A DNA stretch of 64,000 nucleotides from Ariolimax columbianus. Lineage: Eukaryota; Mollusca; Gastropoda; Stylommatophora; Arionidae. Below are positions 33,441-45,000 of this stretch, piece by piece. Position numbers and translations under genes: made by a program. Every line of letters begins with the position of its first letter. The stretch's first letter is position 1. The stretch lies in NCBI GenBank assembly GCA_036924085.1, contig JAVGWX010000002.1, positions 154,475,571-154,539,570 of the forward strand, read 5' to 3'. The notes beneath the pieces were generated by a model. The model searched no databases. It was not told the origin of the DNA and worked only from the letters and a program-made list of their open reading frames with translations.

Positions 33441-35650
33441 AATGTGATGAATTAAGTTACTTTCATATGACTGCGTGCATCCACCTAAAGTATATTAAAA
33501 CACAGATTAGTGTTGTTGTTGTTGTTGGTATCCCATAGCTGCAGAGCAAGCCTGCTCTTGGCACCTCAATGTCATTCTTATTCAGGTCTTCTTTAGTTGT
33601 TTCACTGCTCCCTACAGTGTGTTGGCAATTGCCGGCAGTACTTATAATACTCTTTTCCTCATGTCCGCAAGAGCCTTGCACTCAATAAGTAGGTGTCGAA
33701 CTGTTTCATCAGGATGAGAACAATGTCTGCACATGGGCAGGTGCTGGGGATTGATGCGGTTCAATTAGCTATTGACTCTAGTATGTCTTATTTGGAACTG
33801 CAAGATGGGACTTTCATATCTTTTATGTAGTTCATTTATGTCTTCGTTACTTTTTGGCTGTGACATTTAGCTAAATACACTGCGACCTGTCGTTCCTGTC
33901 GCCCCCGCGCCCCCCCCCCCCCCCTCATCCAGATTTCTTGAGTAATATTATAAATCATTTGTTTTACTGTGTGGTTACTGCAGGGTCCATTCAATTGTTG
34001 TTTCGAGGCTCCTGTATTTGCCAATCTGTCGGCCATCTCGTTCTGTAGTAGCACAGTATGTCCAGGGATCCATTGCACGGTGACATTTATCCCGTGGACA
34101 GTGATGATGTTGCTGATCGCCCTCTCCACCAAGAATATCTCCTTTTCTTTGTATTGGGTGTTCTTAAGCGTCTCCAGAACCGACTTGGTCATTAGAAATC
34201 ACAAAATCCATTGGCAATAATTCGCTCAAGTCAAATTGTTGGTGCAAAATCTCAACAGCTGTTTTTATAGCCTCGGCCTCCGTTTCATCGTTTGAACGGT
34301 TTTCGCCGCATGAATCACAAAACTCGTATATGGACCAATCCGGGTATTTTAATTGGATACTATACCCTGCAAAAGAGGTAGATTTGAATGCTGATCCATC
34401 CGTATAGACCAGGACTGCTGATTTTGGGTAGCTAGAGCTCATGTCTTCAGGATATTAGACGTAGTCGCCTAGGTGGTTGCCTTTTCTTGTCAGGTATGTT
34501 TTTATGACTGACAGGCAATTATTTTCCAAAGGGGATGGTCCAAAAAAAACCTGTTTGTCCTTTCTCTCTTTTCTGGTAAGTGGTGAGTATGGTTTTACTT
34601 TTCTGTTACATCCAGTGGGGACATTTGCTTCAATCTTCTCTTTTGCTTGCCAAGTGTCTATTTGTACCCTATTTGGGTGGTTATTTTCTTGTCTCTTGTA
34701 TCTTTCTACAGCTTCAGTCATTGTCCCCTTTCTCCTGAAATCTATCGGTTCTATGTTGGCCTCTATCTTGCACGCCGCTGTGGGTGTTGATCTCATCTCC
34801 CCACAAATTAGTCTGAGAGCTGGTCTGCACCCGGTCAATAGACGAGAGGGCACTTATACTCAGTTGTCTGAATGGGAAGGCTAGTTCCTCACCGGTCGTA
34901 CATAACCAAGGTATAGTTGCCGAAGAGTTTGTTTATCAGCTCCCCAATTTGGACTGGCAATTCTTTTGATTAAGTTTAAACGCTTGGTTGAAACTACTTC
35001 TGACATTACAGATGTGGCAGCCACATTTCAACTGTCTGTACAGTGTTACTCCTAGATAAGATGGTGTATATAGTTTTTTTTTGTTGATTTATCTTTAGTT
35101 TCCACAGTTCGCAATATACTGAAATTGTTATTAGCGCTCTGTTGATCTTGGCTTTTGCCAAAATGGGATATTTCTTGGTGGTCCAAATGGCGAGATTATC
35201 AGCAAACAATGCTTTTGACACGTTTAGATGTTTAGTGAGGTCATTTAAATAGATGAGGAAAAGGGTGCAGCTTAGAGGAGAGCCGCGTGGCAGTCCTTCT
35301 TATAACGTTCTTTTACTTTATGTAAAGTTGGTATCTATGGTTCTGTTGGTCAGGAAGGCCTGTATCCATTTGGTCATCTTTCTTTCTAGTACCATTTTCC
35401 TCATGTTCATCAAAAGGTCCTTACTCCTGACTGTCATATGCCTGCTGTAGATCAATAAACATTATAGCATAACATTTGTTAAAGGTCTCAGCTTTCTTGG
35501 TGTTTAATACTATTTCGTTCTCAGATTCTTTGGCCAGGGTTTTACTTTCTCTTGTTCCCTTCAAGGTTGACCAGCAATCACCACGCCTTGTTCCCTTCTC
35601 TTATTAGATCCAGCTTGCTAAAATCTGTTCTCCGAAGTGTTCTGCTTGCT
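33441..35650 (-). pseudogene. RNaseH-bearing LINE relic (second family)
   Basis: On the minus strand an RT piece near 35200 has SKALFADNLAIWTT (FADD changed to FADN) and LWKLKINQQKKT. RNase H follows: VLVYTDGSAFKSTSF (near 34410), ETEAEAIKTAVEIL and VISNDQVG (the second Asp region). Then come VQWIPGHTVLLQNEMADRLA (34100) and a distal knuckle HCSHPDETVRHLLIEC-like read (33690-33725). A stretch near 35450 reads IMFIDLQQAYD-like (motif A). The domain order equals that of the W LINE but the sequence is far off. It ends near (CAACAA)n at about 33512-33526. Stops are frequent. Confidence 0.8.
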
Positions 35651-35888
35651 TTGTTTAGTGATATATCTTACTGTTTCTGTCCATTTATTATACTATGTTT
35701 TATTTAGAGTTTTTGGAGATTTTTCTACTTCTTCTTCGCCTCTCTCTTCTCTTTGACGGCTGCCCCCAGGTCTGGTTTCCGGTACGGTTTATATTTCTTG
35801 TACGTGCTTGTGTGGTGCATTTCTTTGCAGCTGTTGAGATGGTGGCACATATATGTATGAAAGTCATATTGATGTCATCATTTTTACT

Positions 35889-37690
35889 TATTTGACTCTT
35901 CTTCTTCTTCGTTCATCTTCAGACCTCAACTTCAACGACTCTAACGAAGGCAGGGGTCGACTCAAGGGTCTGTATACTTCCGTACAGCTTCTCGTGGAAG
36001 GACACTGGCTGTTGCCAAATGCTACTTCTTTTGTCGGCATACAGTGGACATGACTGCAAAATATGTTCTGCCTTCATGGGGGCTGTGCCACAGGTACAAA
36101 GGTTTGTAGTGCCAATCTTGAACTTGTTGTACAGATGGCATCAAAGTCTGATGTGACCTGACGAGTTGATGGTAGGCATCGTTTTCTAAGTGGCCAGGGT
36201 GGTCTTCTTTCTATTTTGCACTGTACGTTGCCCCGATAAATGCTTTTGTCTCATTGTATGTGATTTCTGTATCACTCTGCTACAGCATTCCTCCCTCTCT
36301 GGCGAGTCTGTCTGCCTCCTCGTTGCCTGGAATGTTGTAGTGGGCTGGTATCCACTGAACTGTGCTTTTTTTGAAGCAATTGGACAGGCGTTCGAGCGAG
36401 TCTGCCAGAGCACCGAGTTTATTTTTGTGCTGCTTCTTGGGCGCCATTAACACTGCGAGGGCGTCTGTGAAAATAACCACTGCTCCTTATAGTCTGTAAG
36501 GGTTTCAGCTGCTTGTCTCAGGGCACTTGGCTTCGGCACTGAAGTTTCTGCAGCGTCTCCCAGTGGCAAATCCTACTAAATATACTTTGCTTTTCAGTTT
36601 TATAGTGACGCCTCCTCCCCCGTTTCCAATGGCATCTTTGGCTGAGCCATCCGTATAGGTGTGCGTCTAGGCTGCTGGTGGACATTTTTGGTTGATGTAA
36701 TTTGTAGCTATGTGTTTTTTCTGTTCCTCTGTTTGTGTCTTTTTGTCTTCGATGTTGGGGATATTGCATATAATATCAGGGAAGAGTCTTCCTTTCCAGA
36801 GCCTGCGGATGGAGCATGCTGGTATTGGTTTTATTTTTTCGGTTAAGAGTGCAGCATTGTTTTTAATCTTTTCTTTTGCCTCGACTGTAAAACTTGTCCT
36901 TTTCAGCCTGCCGCGTCCCGACCCATTTAGTCTGTGATGCATCAGATGGTCCATGTTTCTTTTGAATTTTTCCGCTTGCTGCAGGATTCTGCAGTTTCGG
37001 TGGTCTTCCATTAGCTGTAGACCAGTCATAGCTCTCAGGTCTTTTATTTAGGTGGATTTCAGGGCTCCTGTTATGATACGGGCTGCTTGGTTCTGGGTGC
37101 GCCCTATTTTGACAAAGTTTGATTTAGATGCTGTGGACCAAGCTGCAATGCCGTATTCCAAAACTAGTCTCACTCTGCATGTGTATAATTTCTTTAGTGT
37201 ATTTCCGTCAGCACTTCAAGCAGTACAAGCAAGTTTCTTCATGATGGACATGCGTAGCCTCGCCCTCAGCTGGTTCTTTAAAATTTGCGCTTTCCAGGTC
37301 TAAAGAAACTCATAAGAAGGTTGGAGCCTCATCTAGCCGTTTCACTTTTCCATTTAATTGGAGTTTTACTTGGTGCCGTTTGTTTGATAAGGAGAAGATA
37401 GTATGTGTCGTTTTTTGTTCATTTATTTTTAGTAGCCAGGTTTTGGACCATCTTTCGAGGACTGCCACAGAACCTTGCATTCGTGTGCCGGCTGTAGTAA
37501 TGTGTTTTTCAGTAGCCCACATGGCCAGGTCATCATCGTAGAGAGAATAGTGGGTACTTTTGTGGAAGTTGCTGGCAATGTCATTTATGTAAATAAGGAA
37601 GAGAGTAGGGGAGAGGACACCACCCTGGGGAACACCTTGTTTCATGGTTTCCTTCTTGCTGGTATGCCCTTGGACCTGCACTCTGTGCAG
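35889..37690 (-). pseudogene. RNaseH-bearing LINE relic related to the W family
   Basis: The minus strand gives KQGVPQGGVLSPTLFLIYIN (RT motif B, near 37640), then SLYDDDLAMWATEK (FADD changed to YDDD, near 37530) and SKTWLLKINEQKTTHTIFSL. A thumb/linker block (37029-36667) matches the W family spacing (DRRDCRxQQxxEKLRR-like HRNCRILQQAEKFKR). RNase H follows: FTDALAVLMA and IPAHYNIPGNEEADRLAREG (36400-36290), then a knuckle near 36090-36120. It ends with GATGAACGAAGAAGAAGA at 35889-35912. The 5' side is cut near 37690, where a CR1-like fragment begins. Confidence 0.85.
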
Positions 37691-37694
37691 GTGG

Positions 37695-37800
37695 CTGTGC
37701 CCTCTTGTTCTTGTAGGGAGCTGTATTTTGAAGAAAGAAAAACTTGTTTTAGTCTAATTTATCCTTTCCGATGATTATCTTATCAACCTGTATTCAATCA
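37695..37800 (-). pseudogene. CR1/L2-like LINE fragment
   Basis: CCTCTTGTTCTTGTAGGGAG, AACTTGTTTTAGTCTAATTT and ATCTTATCAACCTGTATT match, in the same order, the minus-strand copy at 57475-57570 and the reverse of 29310-29395. The fragment joins directly to the cut RT of the W-related LINE, so one of them interrupted the other. Confidence 0.75.
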
Positions 37801-37914
37801 CCTCGTGTTCTTCAACATACATTTCAACTAACACATCGTGGAAGAAGAGTTGAATACATAAAAAAGAGGTAAATACATAGCCAAATATATAAGCATAGAT
37901 ACATAGCGTGGGCT

Positions 37915-38058
37915 AGTTAGCCAGTTTTTAGTGTACGTGATTTGCCAGGAAAGTGTACGAAGTGTTAGCCAGTTTGAGTGTACGTGGTTTGCCAGGTAAG
38001 TGTACCGAGTATTAGCCAGTTTGAGTGTACATGGCTTGCCAGGAAAGTGTACGAAGTG
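37915..38058. repeat. 47 bp tandem repeat, 3 copies
   Basis: Units run GTTAGCCAGTTTGAGTGTAC, GTGGTTTGCCAGGAAAGTG, TACGAAGT, with a few changes per unit. Confidence 0.85.
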
Positions 38059-38299
38059 TGAAATGTATAACAAGTAAAGATCCGGGTAGGCCGACTGAGG
38101 CCAAACGATAAATGACCAGATGTGATATGTGAATACATAAAACACATAAAAATGGAAAGGGGGAGAAGAAAGACAGATGTAAGGACGGAGGAAAGGGGAG
38201 ACGAGATATAGCCTAGGTAAAGGTATGGAAATGTTGACATCCCGTTAGAGAAATTAGTCTATTCTCTAACGCAAATCAAGCAGAAGACGATGCATGTGA

Positions 38300-38960
38300 C
38301 TTTAACATTGACCTTCACCCTGGGGCCTAAGACAATGAGGTGGCTGGCGACTGGAGAAACAAAGTTCTTATATATATATCGTTAAGGTATTGTCGGCAGC
38401 GTTCACTGGGTTTCCAATCTGTGACTTCGATGTATAGAATGCTACACTGACGACAAATTATAGAATATTTGAGATTACGGGACTTGCAGCTAATCCCTCT
38501 TTCTGTCAAGATGCCATTTTGGGGAAAGCCAACATACGTGTCTCGGTAACAAAGGATCACATAATAACACAGTCGAGCTCGTAGTAACAGGAAATGGTGG
38601 TATGGTAGTCCTGGGGGCTAGTGTTCATTCTAACAAGCAGATCCCTCCGTACTTTGTTCCGATTGTAGGCGACAATCAGATGGTCACCTCGGGTGGGTGG
38701 CTCTACCAAGGAATAATCACATTCTGTACAAAGCCACACCCCAACTCTCGCACCAGTCACCCAACCAATTATGCGTCCGTCTACATGCACAAATTGAGAA
38801 AGTTTGCTAGACGTACGATTAAATGATGGACCCTGGTGCAATAGTCTGAAGATTCGGTTTTCATCCTGCCAAAAATACGTTTGATACTTAAATACTTTGC
38901 ATCCATCTCGATATACGTGCCACAATAAGACATTTTAACTCAAGAAAACAGACAATCACA
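38300..38960 (-). pseudogene. Penelope-like element fragment with GIY-YIG start
   Basis: The minus strand reads VDGRIIGWVTGARVG and then DHLIVAYNRNKVRRDLLVR (the post-RT linker; near 38740-38640). After a frameshift comes ISCKSRNLKYSIICRQCSIL, then YIEVTDWKPSERCRQYLNDI, where the usual YIGETGRKLSERFRQHLNDI has lost the key Gly. This is the junction of the Penelope RT and its GIY-YIG endonuclease. The RT core and the 3' end are not seen nearby. Confidence 0.8.
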
Positions 38961-38979
38961 AAACCTAAAAAAATTATCG

Positions 38980-39600
38980 GTTGTTGTTGTTTTTGTTGTT
39001 GTTGCTGTTGTTGTTGTTGTTGTCGTTGCAAATGTCCACAATGTGTAGGTTCACTTTTTTGGGGCGCTGAATATAAATGACGTTTAGTGGCAGTTTGCGG
39101 TAGCTTTCCTCACACACCCATGAAGATGAAGGTGAATCGGAGTCCTCCAGGCGGTTGTGTTATGCTTCGCTTCATTTGCGTGATGCTCACTACTACGGGG
39201 ATCACGTCGATCCCCACCTCGTTAGCCAGACTGTCAAGAAGGACAACCCGTTTCCAGGGACGACTATGTGAAAGTCAAGGTTAGGGTCTTGGCCAGTAAA
39301 TTTTTCCTGTTCCTGACTAACATGTATGACCAGTATGTTGTGCCTGACCCTGACTAACATGTATGACCAGTATGTTGTGCCTGACCCTGACTAACATGTA
39401 TGACCAGTATGTTGTGCCTGACCCTGACTAACATGTATGACCAGTATGTTGTGCCTGACCCTGACTAACATGTATGACCAGTATGTTGTGCCTGACCCTG
39501 ACTAACATGTCTGACCAGTATGTTGTGCCTGACCCTGACTAACATGTCTGACCAATATGTTGTGCCTGACCAGACGTTAGTATCCTCCCCAACTATTACA
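38980..39600 (-). mobile_element. Family A SINE-like repeat, copy 4, with an expanded 37-bp array
   Basis: (GTT)n at 38982-39026 (a CAA tail on the minus strand) is followed by TGACGTTTAGTGGCAGTTTG, AGTCCTCCAGGCGG, GGGGATCACGTCGATCC and CTCGTTAGCCAGACTGTC. The distal CCAGTATGTTGTGCCTGACC segment is repeated about seven times at 39325-39570 (unit CTGACTAACATGTATGACCA plus GTATGTTGTGCCTGACC). Copies 2 and 3 carry this segment about once, so the expansion belongs to this copy. Confidence 0.8.
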
Positions 39601-39959
39601 TCTCAAAGTGCATCCATTTTTAAAATAGCCTTATTTCCGTATACAGAATCAATCTCGTGTTCAGAGATCCACTAGACAGGTCGCAACCCTAATAATTCAA
39701 GGGGATAGCAGCAGCGTAAAAATGGCAGAATCACTCAAGAAATATTACGTTTATTTTACGGCAGAAAGTGACATCTTTCTTTATACTCACCCCTCGAGGT
39801 TTGCAGAGTTTTTAATCAAACTTAACTGAGCAGTATACAAATATTATGCACAACGGATCAGTCTATTTCCATTACACTCATTGACCAACAGGCTACAGTC
39901 TATTACGGGGTTTAGTTCACCTCCTACACTGATCGCCCTCTACGATCGCTCTTCATTAA

Positions 39960-40215
39960 AAAAACACACTGTTTCATTTGACTCTGTCGAACACTCACAC
40001 TTTTGCACAACTTTCACACGCTTTCAGGATGAGGCGCTTCCATTGCACTATGGTTGGGGCTGGCTTCCGAGAGGGCACAAACCTAGCATAGGTACATACA
40101 GACGCACACATGCATCTAAGAACTGGTTTACGCGTCCTAATATCGCCCAATTGACTACGGTCTGGGGTGGAATAGGCGCGCCTCCGCCAGTAGAAACTAG
40201 TGAGGCAAACACGTA
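39960..40215. mobile_element. Family C repeat, copy 2
   Basis: TTTGACTCTGTCGAACACTC, GCACAACTTTCACACGC, TTCCATTGCACTATGGTTGG, CACACATGCATCTAAGAACT and GGCGCGCCTCCGCCAGTAG align with copy 1 at 21440. Drift is light (roughly one change in ten bases by eye). Confidence 0.7.
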
Positions 40216-40267
40216 AAAGAAAAAATTAAAAGCTACACCGATCGCAACTCCTCTTGTTCAGCTTCTT

Positions 40268-40685
40268 ACCTCTTACTCTTCTTCTTCTTCTCCATCTTCT
40301 TCTTCTTCTTCTTCTTTTTCTTCTTCTTCTTCTTCTTCTTCGTTCGTTCTCGATCTCCCGCTACCAAACCATGAAAGGGTTTTTAGCAGAATGTAGTCCA
40401 GAGAACGGAATGCGTTGTGTTGTAGTTTACAGCTTGGCTGCGATATTTGCACCTTTCGGTCCAACACATCCGACTTCAGCAAGCATTTTTTAGTACTGAG
40501 TTAGCATTCCCTATTCGATCCCTTCTCCTTAGCCAGTCTGCCCTGCTGCAGTCTGTTATCCAGGATCACCGCGTGGAGGTGTAGAAGGGTCTTGGCAGCT
40601 CTGGTTCGCTGGCACTGACGCTAAAAGCCAGCTATGGGTCACTGACCACTGCAGCTCATCCGCTGCTTAGCATCTTGATCTCTTA
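40268..40685 (-). mobile_element. Family B element, copy 5, with (GAA)n tail
   Basis: The (CTT)n at 40275-40340 is the GAA tail on the minus strand. It is followed on plus by CGTTCGTTCTCGATCTCCCG, GTAGTTTACAGCTTGGCTGC, CACCTTTCGGTCCAACACAT, CCGACTTCAGCAAGC and TCTGTTATCCAGGATCACCG. The right end, GCTGCTTAGCATCTTGATC, is the 5' end (GATCAAGATGCTGAGC). Confidence 0.88.
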
Positions 40686-40699
40686 CCTCTTACTCAATT

Positions 40700-41215
40700 T
40701 CATAGAACTCTGTCGAACAATCACACTAACACTACTATAACAAGCGCTCTCAGGGCGAGCCTGAGGGGACGGCGTGGGCTAGTGGTTAAGTGAAACGGCT
40801 CACAACCAAAGGTGCTGGGTTCGTTCCCCATCACAGCACCGGCCGTTACCCTGGGGAAGCGAACCTTAAAAAATGCAGGAAGAAGCAGACCCTTACATAA
40901 AATGCATGCTGAAGTCGGATGCACTGGGTCGACAGGCGCAAAAATAAAAACCACAGTGCAACGCACACCGCCCTGGGGAATAGATGAATAAGGCGAACGG
41001 AAAAAAGGGCACGCCTCTTCCAATGCACTTTGGGTTGGGGTTGACCACTGAGATCGCCCTAACTATCATAGCTATATACAGACGCACACACCCATCCAAG
41101 CACTGGTTAATACGTCCTGATATCGCCTTGCAGACTACGTTCTGGAGTGGAAAGAGAAATGCCTCCGCCAGTAGAATACAAAGCGGCAAACCTTTAACGG
41201 AAAAAGTCCACTTCT
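40700..41215. mobile_element. Family C repeat, copy 3, split by a SINE
   Basis: The left part (AACTCTGTCGAACAATCACAC to CTCAGGGCGAGCCTGAG) and the right part (CGCCTCTTCCAATGCACTTTG to CCTCCGCCAGTAGAATAC) join as in copies 1 and 2 once the SINE at 40765-41006 is removed. Possible TSD words (GGGCGAGCCT and GGGCACGCCT) differ at two or three bases. Confidence 0.7.
40765..41006 (+). mobile_element. tRNA-derived SINE (type 1), full copy
   Basis: The head has an A box TGGGCTAGTGGTTAAG (40775-40790) and a B box GGGTTCGTTCC (40817-40827), spaced as in a tRNA gene. The body holds CAGCACCGGCCGTTACC, AAATGCAGGAAGAAGCAGAC and the core CTGAAGTCGGATGCACTGGG, then GTGCAACGCACACC, AAGGCGAACGG and a short A tail. 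The core matches the start-codon region of the W LINE. Transcription is expected from the internal pol III promoter. Confidence 0.9.
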
Positions 41216-41379
41216 TTTAATCGCGCTATTGCAATCAGCTGTTCTCTCGAAAATGTGCATGGAATTCTACCATCATTTGTCGACGTAGATTGTAAATTGT
41301 ATTTAAAGTCTTGCTATTTGCCGTTATTCGTCCGTTCCATCTGACAGCGAGGATTAGGAGGTTACGAGGGTTAGAGCAT

Positions 41380-41880
41380 TGCGAGGTTTTGGTACAGGTG
41401 AGATTGAGGGGTCTTGGCTGTACTTAACAGTCAGGTTTTTTTACAGGTGAGGTTGAGGGGTCTTGGCTGTACTTAACAGTCAGGTTTTGGCACAGGTGAG
41501 ATTGAGGGGTCTTGGCTGTACTTAACAGTCAGGTTTTGGTACAGATGAGATTGAGGGGTCTTGGCTGTACTTTAGAGTCAGGTTTTGGTACAGATGAAGT
41601 TGAGTGGTCTTGGCTGTACTTAACATTCAGGTTTTGGTATAGATGAGGTTGAGTGGTCTTGGCTGTACTTAACAGTCAGGTTTTGGTATAGGTGAGATTG
41701 AGTGGCCTTGGCTGTACTTAAAGAGTCAGGTTTTGGTACAGATGAGATTGAGTGGTCTTGGCTGTACTTAAAGAGTCAGGTTTTGGTACAGATGAAGTGG
41801 AGTGGTCTTGGCTGTACTTAAAGAGTCAGGTTTTTTTACAGATGAGGTTGAGTGGTCTTGGCTGTACTTAAAGAGGTTTT
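41380..41880. repeat. 50 bp minisatellite, about 10 copies
   Basis: Units contain AGATTGAGTGGTCTTGGCTG, TACTTAACAGTCAGGTTTTG and GTACAGATG. Left units read GAGGGGTC, right units GAGTGGTC. The last four carry TTAAAGAGTC, so variants are grouped along the array. Confidence 0.95.
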
Positions 41881-42379
41881 GTAGTCATCGTCTAAGTTTT
41901 CTATCGATTTGGATGTTTTTTCCACCACAAGCACGTAGGCAGACGCTACATCTTGTATGAGTACTGACGATGTTCTGTGAAAATGATAGTTTCAGTGAGC
42001 TTCACCTATGTCGAAGCAAGTATGTGCTCTCACTAAGCAATGGTCGCTCCCCCGTTGTGAAATGTGCGAACCCTTCAAAGTAGTGACAATGTGACAGAAA
42101 ATATCCGACCCAGTTCATAGACATGTTGTCTGTTTCGACTGATATGTGTCCAGTGTCCGTCATGCGATTTCCCGTAGAAGATATTGACAGGGTAAAAGCG
42201 ATAGGTATCACTATAGGTGGTCATTTTCTTACTAATCTCATCTCGTCTCTCTGAACAGTAGGATCCAACATGTTTATCCTTCTTTCCTGGGTCTTCATTA
42301 GTGCATTAAAATCCTCTTAGACAATTGTGAAATAGGTTCGTCTGTCCTGGAGTGAGTAAATAAGCTGGTTGTAGATCTC

Positions 42380-42640
42380 GTACACGGTCCGTCTTCTTCT
42401 CCTGCTGTTGGTGAGTTTACATGTATGATAGTGACACAGTCTGTCTTCTTCTTCTGCGGTTGGTGAGTTTACATGTATGATAGTGACACAGTCTGTCTTC
42501 TTCTTCTGCGGTTGGTGAGTTTACATGTATGATAGTGACACAGTCTGTCTTCTTCTTCTGCGGTTGGTGAGTTTACATGTATGATAGTGACACAGTCTGT
42601 CTTCTTCTTCTGCGGTTGGTGAGTTTACATGTATGATGTG
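42380..42640. repeat. 52 bp minisatellite, left part, 5 copies
   Basis: Units run TCTGCGGTTGGTGAGTTTAC, ATGTATGATAGTGACACAG, TCTGTCTTCTTCT. The array is cut at about 42637 by a Penelope-like insertion and resumes at 43391. Confidence 0.95.
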
Positions 42641-43390
42641 GTATGACATACATTGGGGAAACTGGTATGGAACTGCGGGAGCGTTTCCGCCAACACCTCA
42701 ACGACATCCGCAACCGCACTGGTTCGCCAATTGCCAGAGACTTCAAAAGTCCTGAGCACCGGGGTATGGCTGACGTCAGTGTCACTGGTCTAGTTTCATG
42801 CTTCTCTGACGATCGTCATCGATTCGCCCTTGAGAATAGTCTTATCTCGAGTATGGGCTGTCTCCAACCACATGGCATAAATATCTTCCATACTTTTTCT
42901 TAAACCTTCACACTGGCCCCCATCTATTTGTCTTCCTTTGCCCCCCCCCCCCCATTGTTCTATCAGTTCTTCGACCCCCCTCCTATATCAATCTCACGCC
43001 CTCCCGGTTTATATTGCCTTCTTTTTGTTTTCCCATCTGGACCACTATTTGGCCACCATTGGCTTATCCGGCACTTTCCCTCACATTGCTGGCGCTCTCC
43101 TGGCCATTTTGTGTTTGACCGCTCCGATTCAGTTTCAATCAAGCATTTGGCCCAACCGATCGCTTAGACAGACTATGTCTACTATCAGAAACAGATGAGT
43201 TTACCATTTTTTCTTATATGTTGATTTGTTAGTTCAGTATTGTTGTCCCTGGTGAAGGCCTATTGGTCGTAACGTAGGTTTTGTTTGTGTTCTCGTCTCG
43301 GTGCGGTATCTGAATATACCCATTTTAAAATTGTGATTAAACTCAACCTTAATCAACTTTTACAAGTTTTTCTTCATGGTTTTTTTCCCC
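42641..43390 (+). mobile_element. Penelope-like element 3' end inserted in a minisatellite
   Basis: The insert begins inside the GIY-YIG endonuclease and ends after its 3' UTR. The 3' UTR has GGTGAAGGCCTATTGGTCG then TAACGTAGG, a pattern typical of Penelope 3' ends. CATGTATGAT stands on both sides (about 42627-42636 and 43391-43400). Since the array is periodic, this could be a 10-bp TSD or simply array phase. It is 5'-truncated. Confidence 0.88.
42643..42903 (+). pseudogene. Penelope GIY-YIG endonuclease C-terminal part
   Basis: The frame reads MTYIGETGMELRERFRQHLN, DIRNRTGSPIARDFKSPEHR, and later DRHRFALENSLISSMG and PHGINIFHTFS. It has the YIG of GIY-YIG, the catalytic Arg (ERFRQHL), the downstream His and the Glu (ALENSLI). 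It lacks the upstream GIY strand and the whole RT through truncation, so it cannot work alone. The rest of the frame is intact to its own stop, so the insertion is fairly young. Confidence 0.85.
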
Positions 43391-44230
43391 ATGTATGATA
43401 GTGACACAGTCTGTCTTCTTCTTCTTCTGCGGTTGGTGAGTTTACATGTATGATAGTAACACAGTCTGTCTCCTTCTCCTTCTGCGGTTTGTGAGTTTAC
43501 ATGTATGATAGTGACACAGTCTGTCTTCTTCTCCTTCTGCGGTTGGTGAGTTTACATGTATGATAGTGACACAGTCTGTCTTCTTCTCTTTCTGCGGTTG
43601 GTGAGTTTACATGTATGATAGGGACACAGTCTGTCTTCTTCTCCTTTTGCGGTTGTTGAGTTTACATGTATGATAGTGACACAGTCTGTCTTCTTCTCCT
43701 TCTGCGGTTGGTGAGTTTACATGTATGATAGTAACACAGTATGTCTTCTTCTCCTTCTGCAGTTGGTGAGTTTACATGTATGATAGTGACACAGTCTGTC
43801 TTCTTCTCCTTCTGCGGTTTGTGAGTTTACATGTATGATAGTGACACAGTCTGTCTTCTTCTCCTTCTGCAGTTGGTGAGTTTACATTTATGATAGTGAC
43901 ACAGTCTGTTTTCTTCTCCTTCTGCGGTAGGTGAGTTTACATGTATGATAGTGACACGGTCGTCTTCTTCTCCTTCTGCGGTTGGTGAGTTTACATGTAT
44001 GATAGTGACACAGTCTGTCTTCTTCTCCTTCTGCGGTTGGTGAGTTTACATATATGATAGTGACACAGTCTGTCTTCTTCTCCTTCTGCGGTAGGTGAGT
44101 TTACATGTATGATAGTGACACAGTCTGTCTTCTTCTCCTTCTGCGGTCGGTGAGTTTACATGTATGATAGTGACACAGTCTGTCTTCTTCTCCTTCTGCG
44201 GTCGGTGAGTTTACATGTATGATAGCAAGA
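43391..44230. repeat. 52 bp minisatellite, right part, about 16 copies
   Basis: Same unit as 42380-42640 but mostly with CTTCTTCTCCTTCTGCGG, whereas the left part has CTTCTTCTTCTGCGG. The two sides of the insertion therefore belong to different sub-arrays or have drifted since. Confidence 0.95.
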
Positions 44231-44679
44231 CAGTATTTTTCAGGGATAGACAGTGCATGCATCATTACAGACAGGCAATGGCTGATGAATCGAGCGTCTT
44301 GCACTTGATTTTCTGTATGTGGTTTAACAATTGAAGCCAGCCCCAACTGATGTGCTACCTGCCTAAAGACCGCTGACGGTACTCAAGTTGCATCACGAAG
44401 TACACCACAAGATAGAAAGAATCATCCTCGCTACAAACCTCTTAAAGTCATCTTTCCTCCCAACTTAATTGATGACAAACACTTCCCTTCTCCCAACCCT
44501 TCCTAAACTCTGCGATCATAAGGGCTTGTTGAATGCGTATCGTCTGGAAAGGGGCCAATCAAAAGCGAAATCACAATGGAGATGCCTAAAGCGTATGGCC
44601 AACCACTATACGCAGGGCTTACCAGCAGGTATTCTTGTTTCCTGGACATAATAGAAATCCCACACACCTGGAGCAAGTC
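44231..44679. other. Unassigned spacer, target of a family B insertion
   Basis: No gene or element is recognised. The same unassigned sequence continues after the family B copy at about 45001-45110. Confidence 0.5.
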
Positions 44680-45000
44680 AAACACATCAATGGAATCAAC
44701 GTGCTGAGCAGTGTATGAGCTGCAGAGGTCAGCGTCCCATACAGGGCTGCCAAGACCCATCTACACCTCCAAGCTATGAGCATGGAGAATGGATCGCAAA
44801 GAGAAGGCTAACCCGGCACCCAAAAATGCCTGCTGAAGTCGGATGCGTCGAACCGAAAGGTGTAAATATTGAAGTAAAGCTGTAAACTACATCACAACGC
44901 ATTCAACATCCTGCTACTTGCAATGCTCTTTTCAGGTATAAGAATGCGGCAGTTTGAGAACGAAGGACAAAGAAGAAGAAGAAGAAGAAACACATCAATG
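44680..45000 (+). mobile_element. Family B element, copy 6, with 13-bp TSD
   Basis: AAACACATCAATG at 44680-44692 and 44988-45000 are perfect direct repeats framing the element. This fixes its 5' end at GAATCAACGTGCTGAGCAG (44693) and its 3' end at the GAA tail (about 44969-44987). It shows that family B is a genuine retrotransposed unit of about 295-400 bp. Confidence 0.95.
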
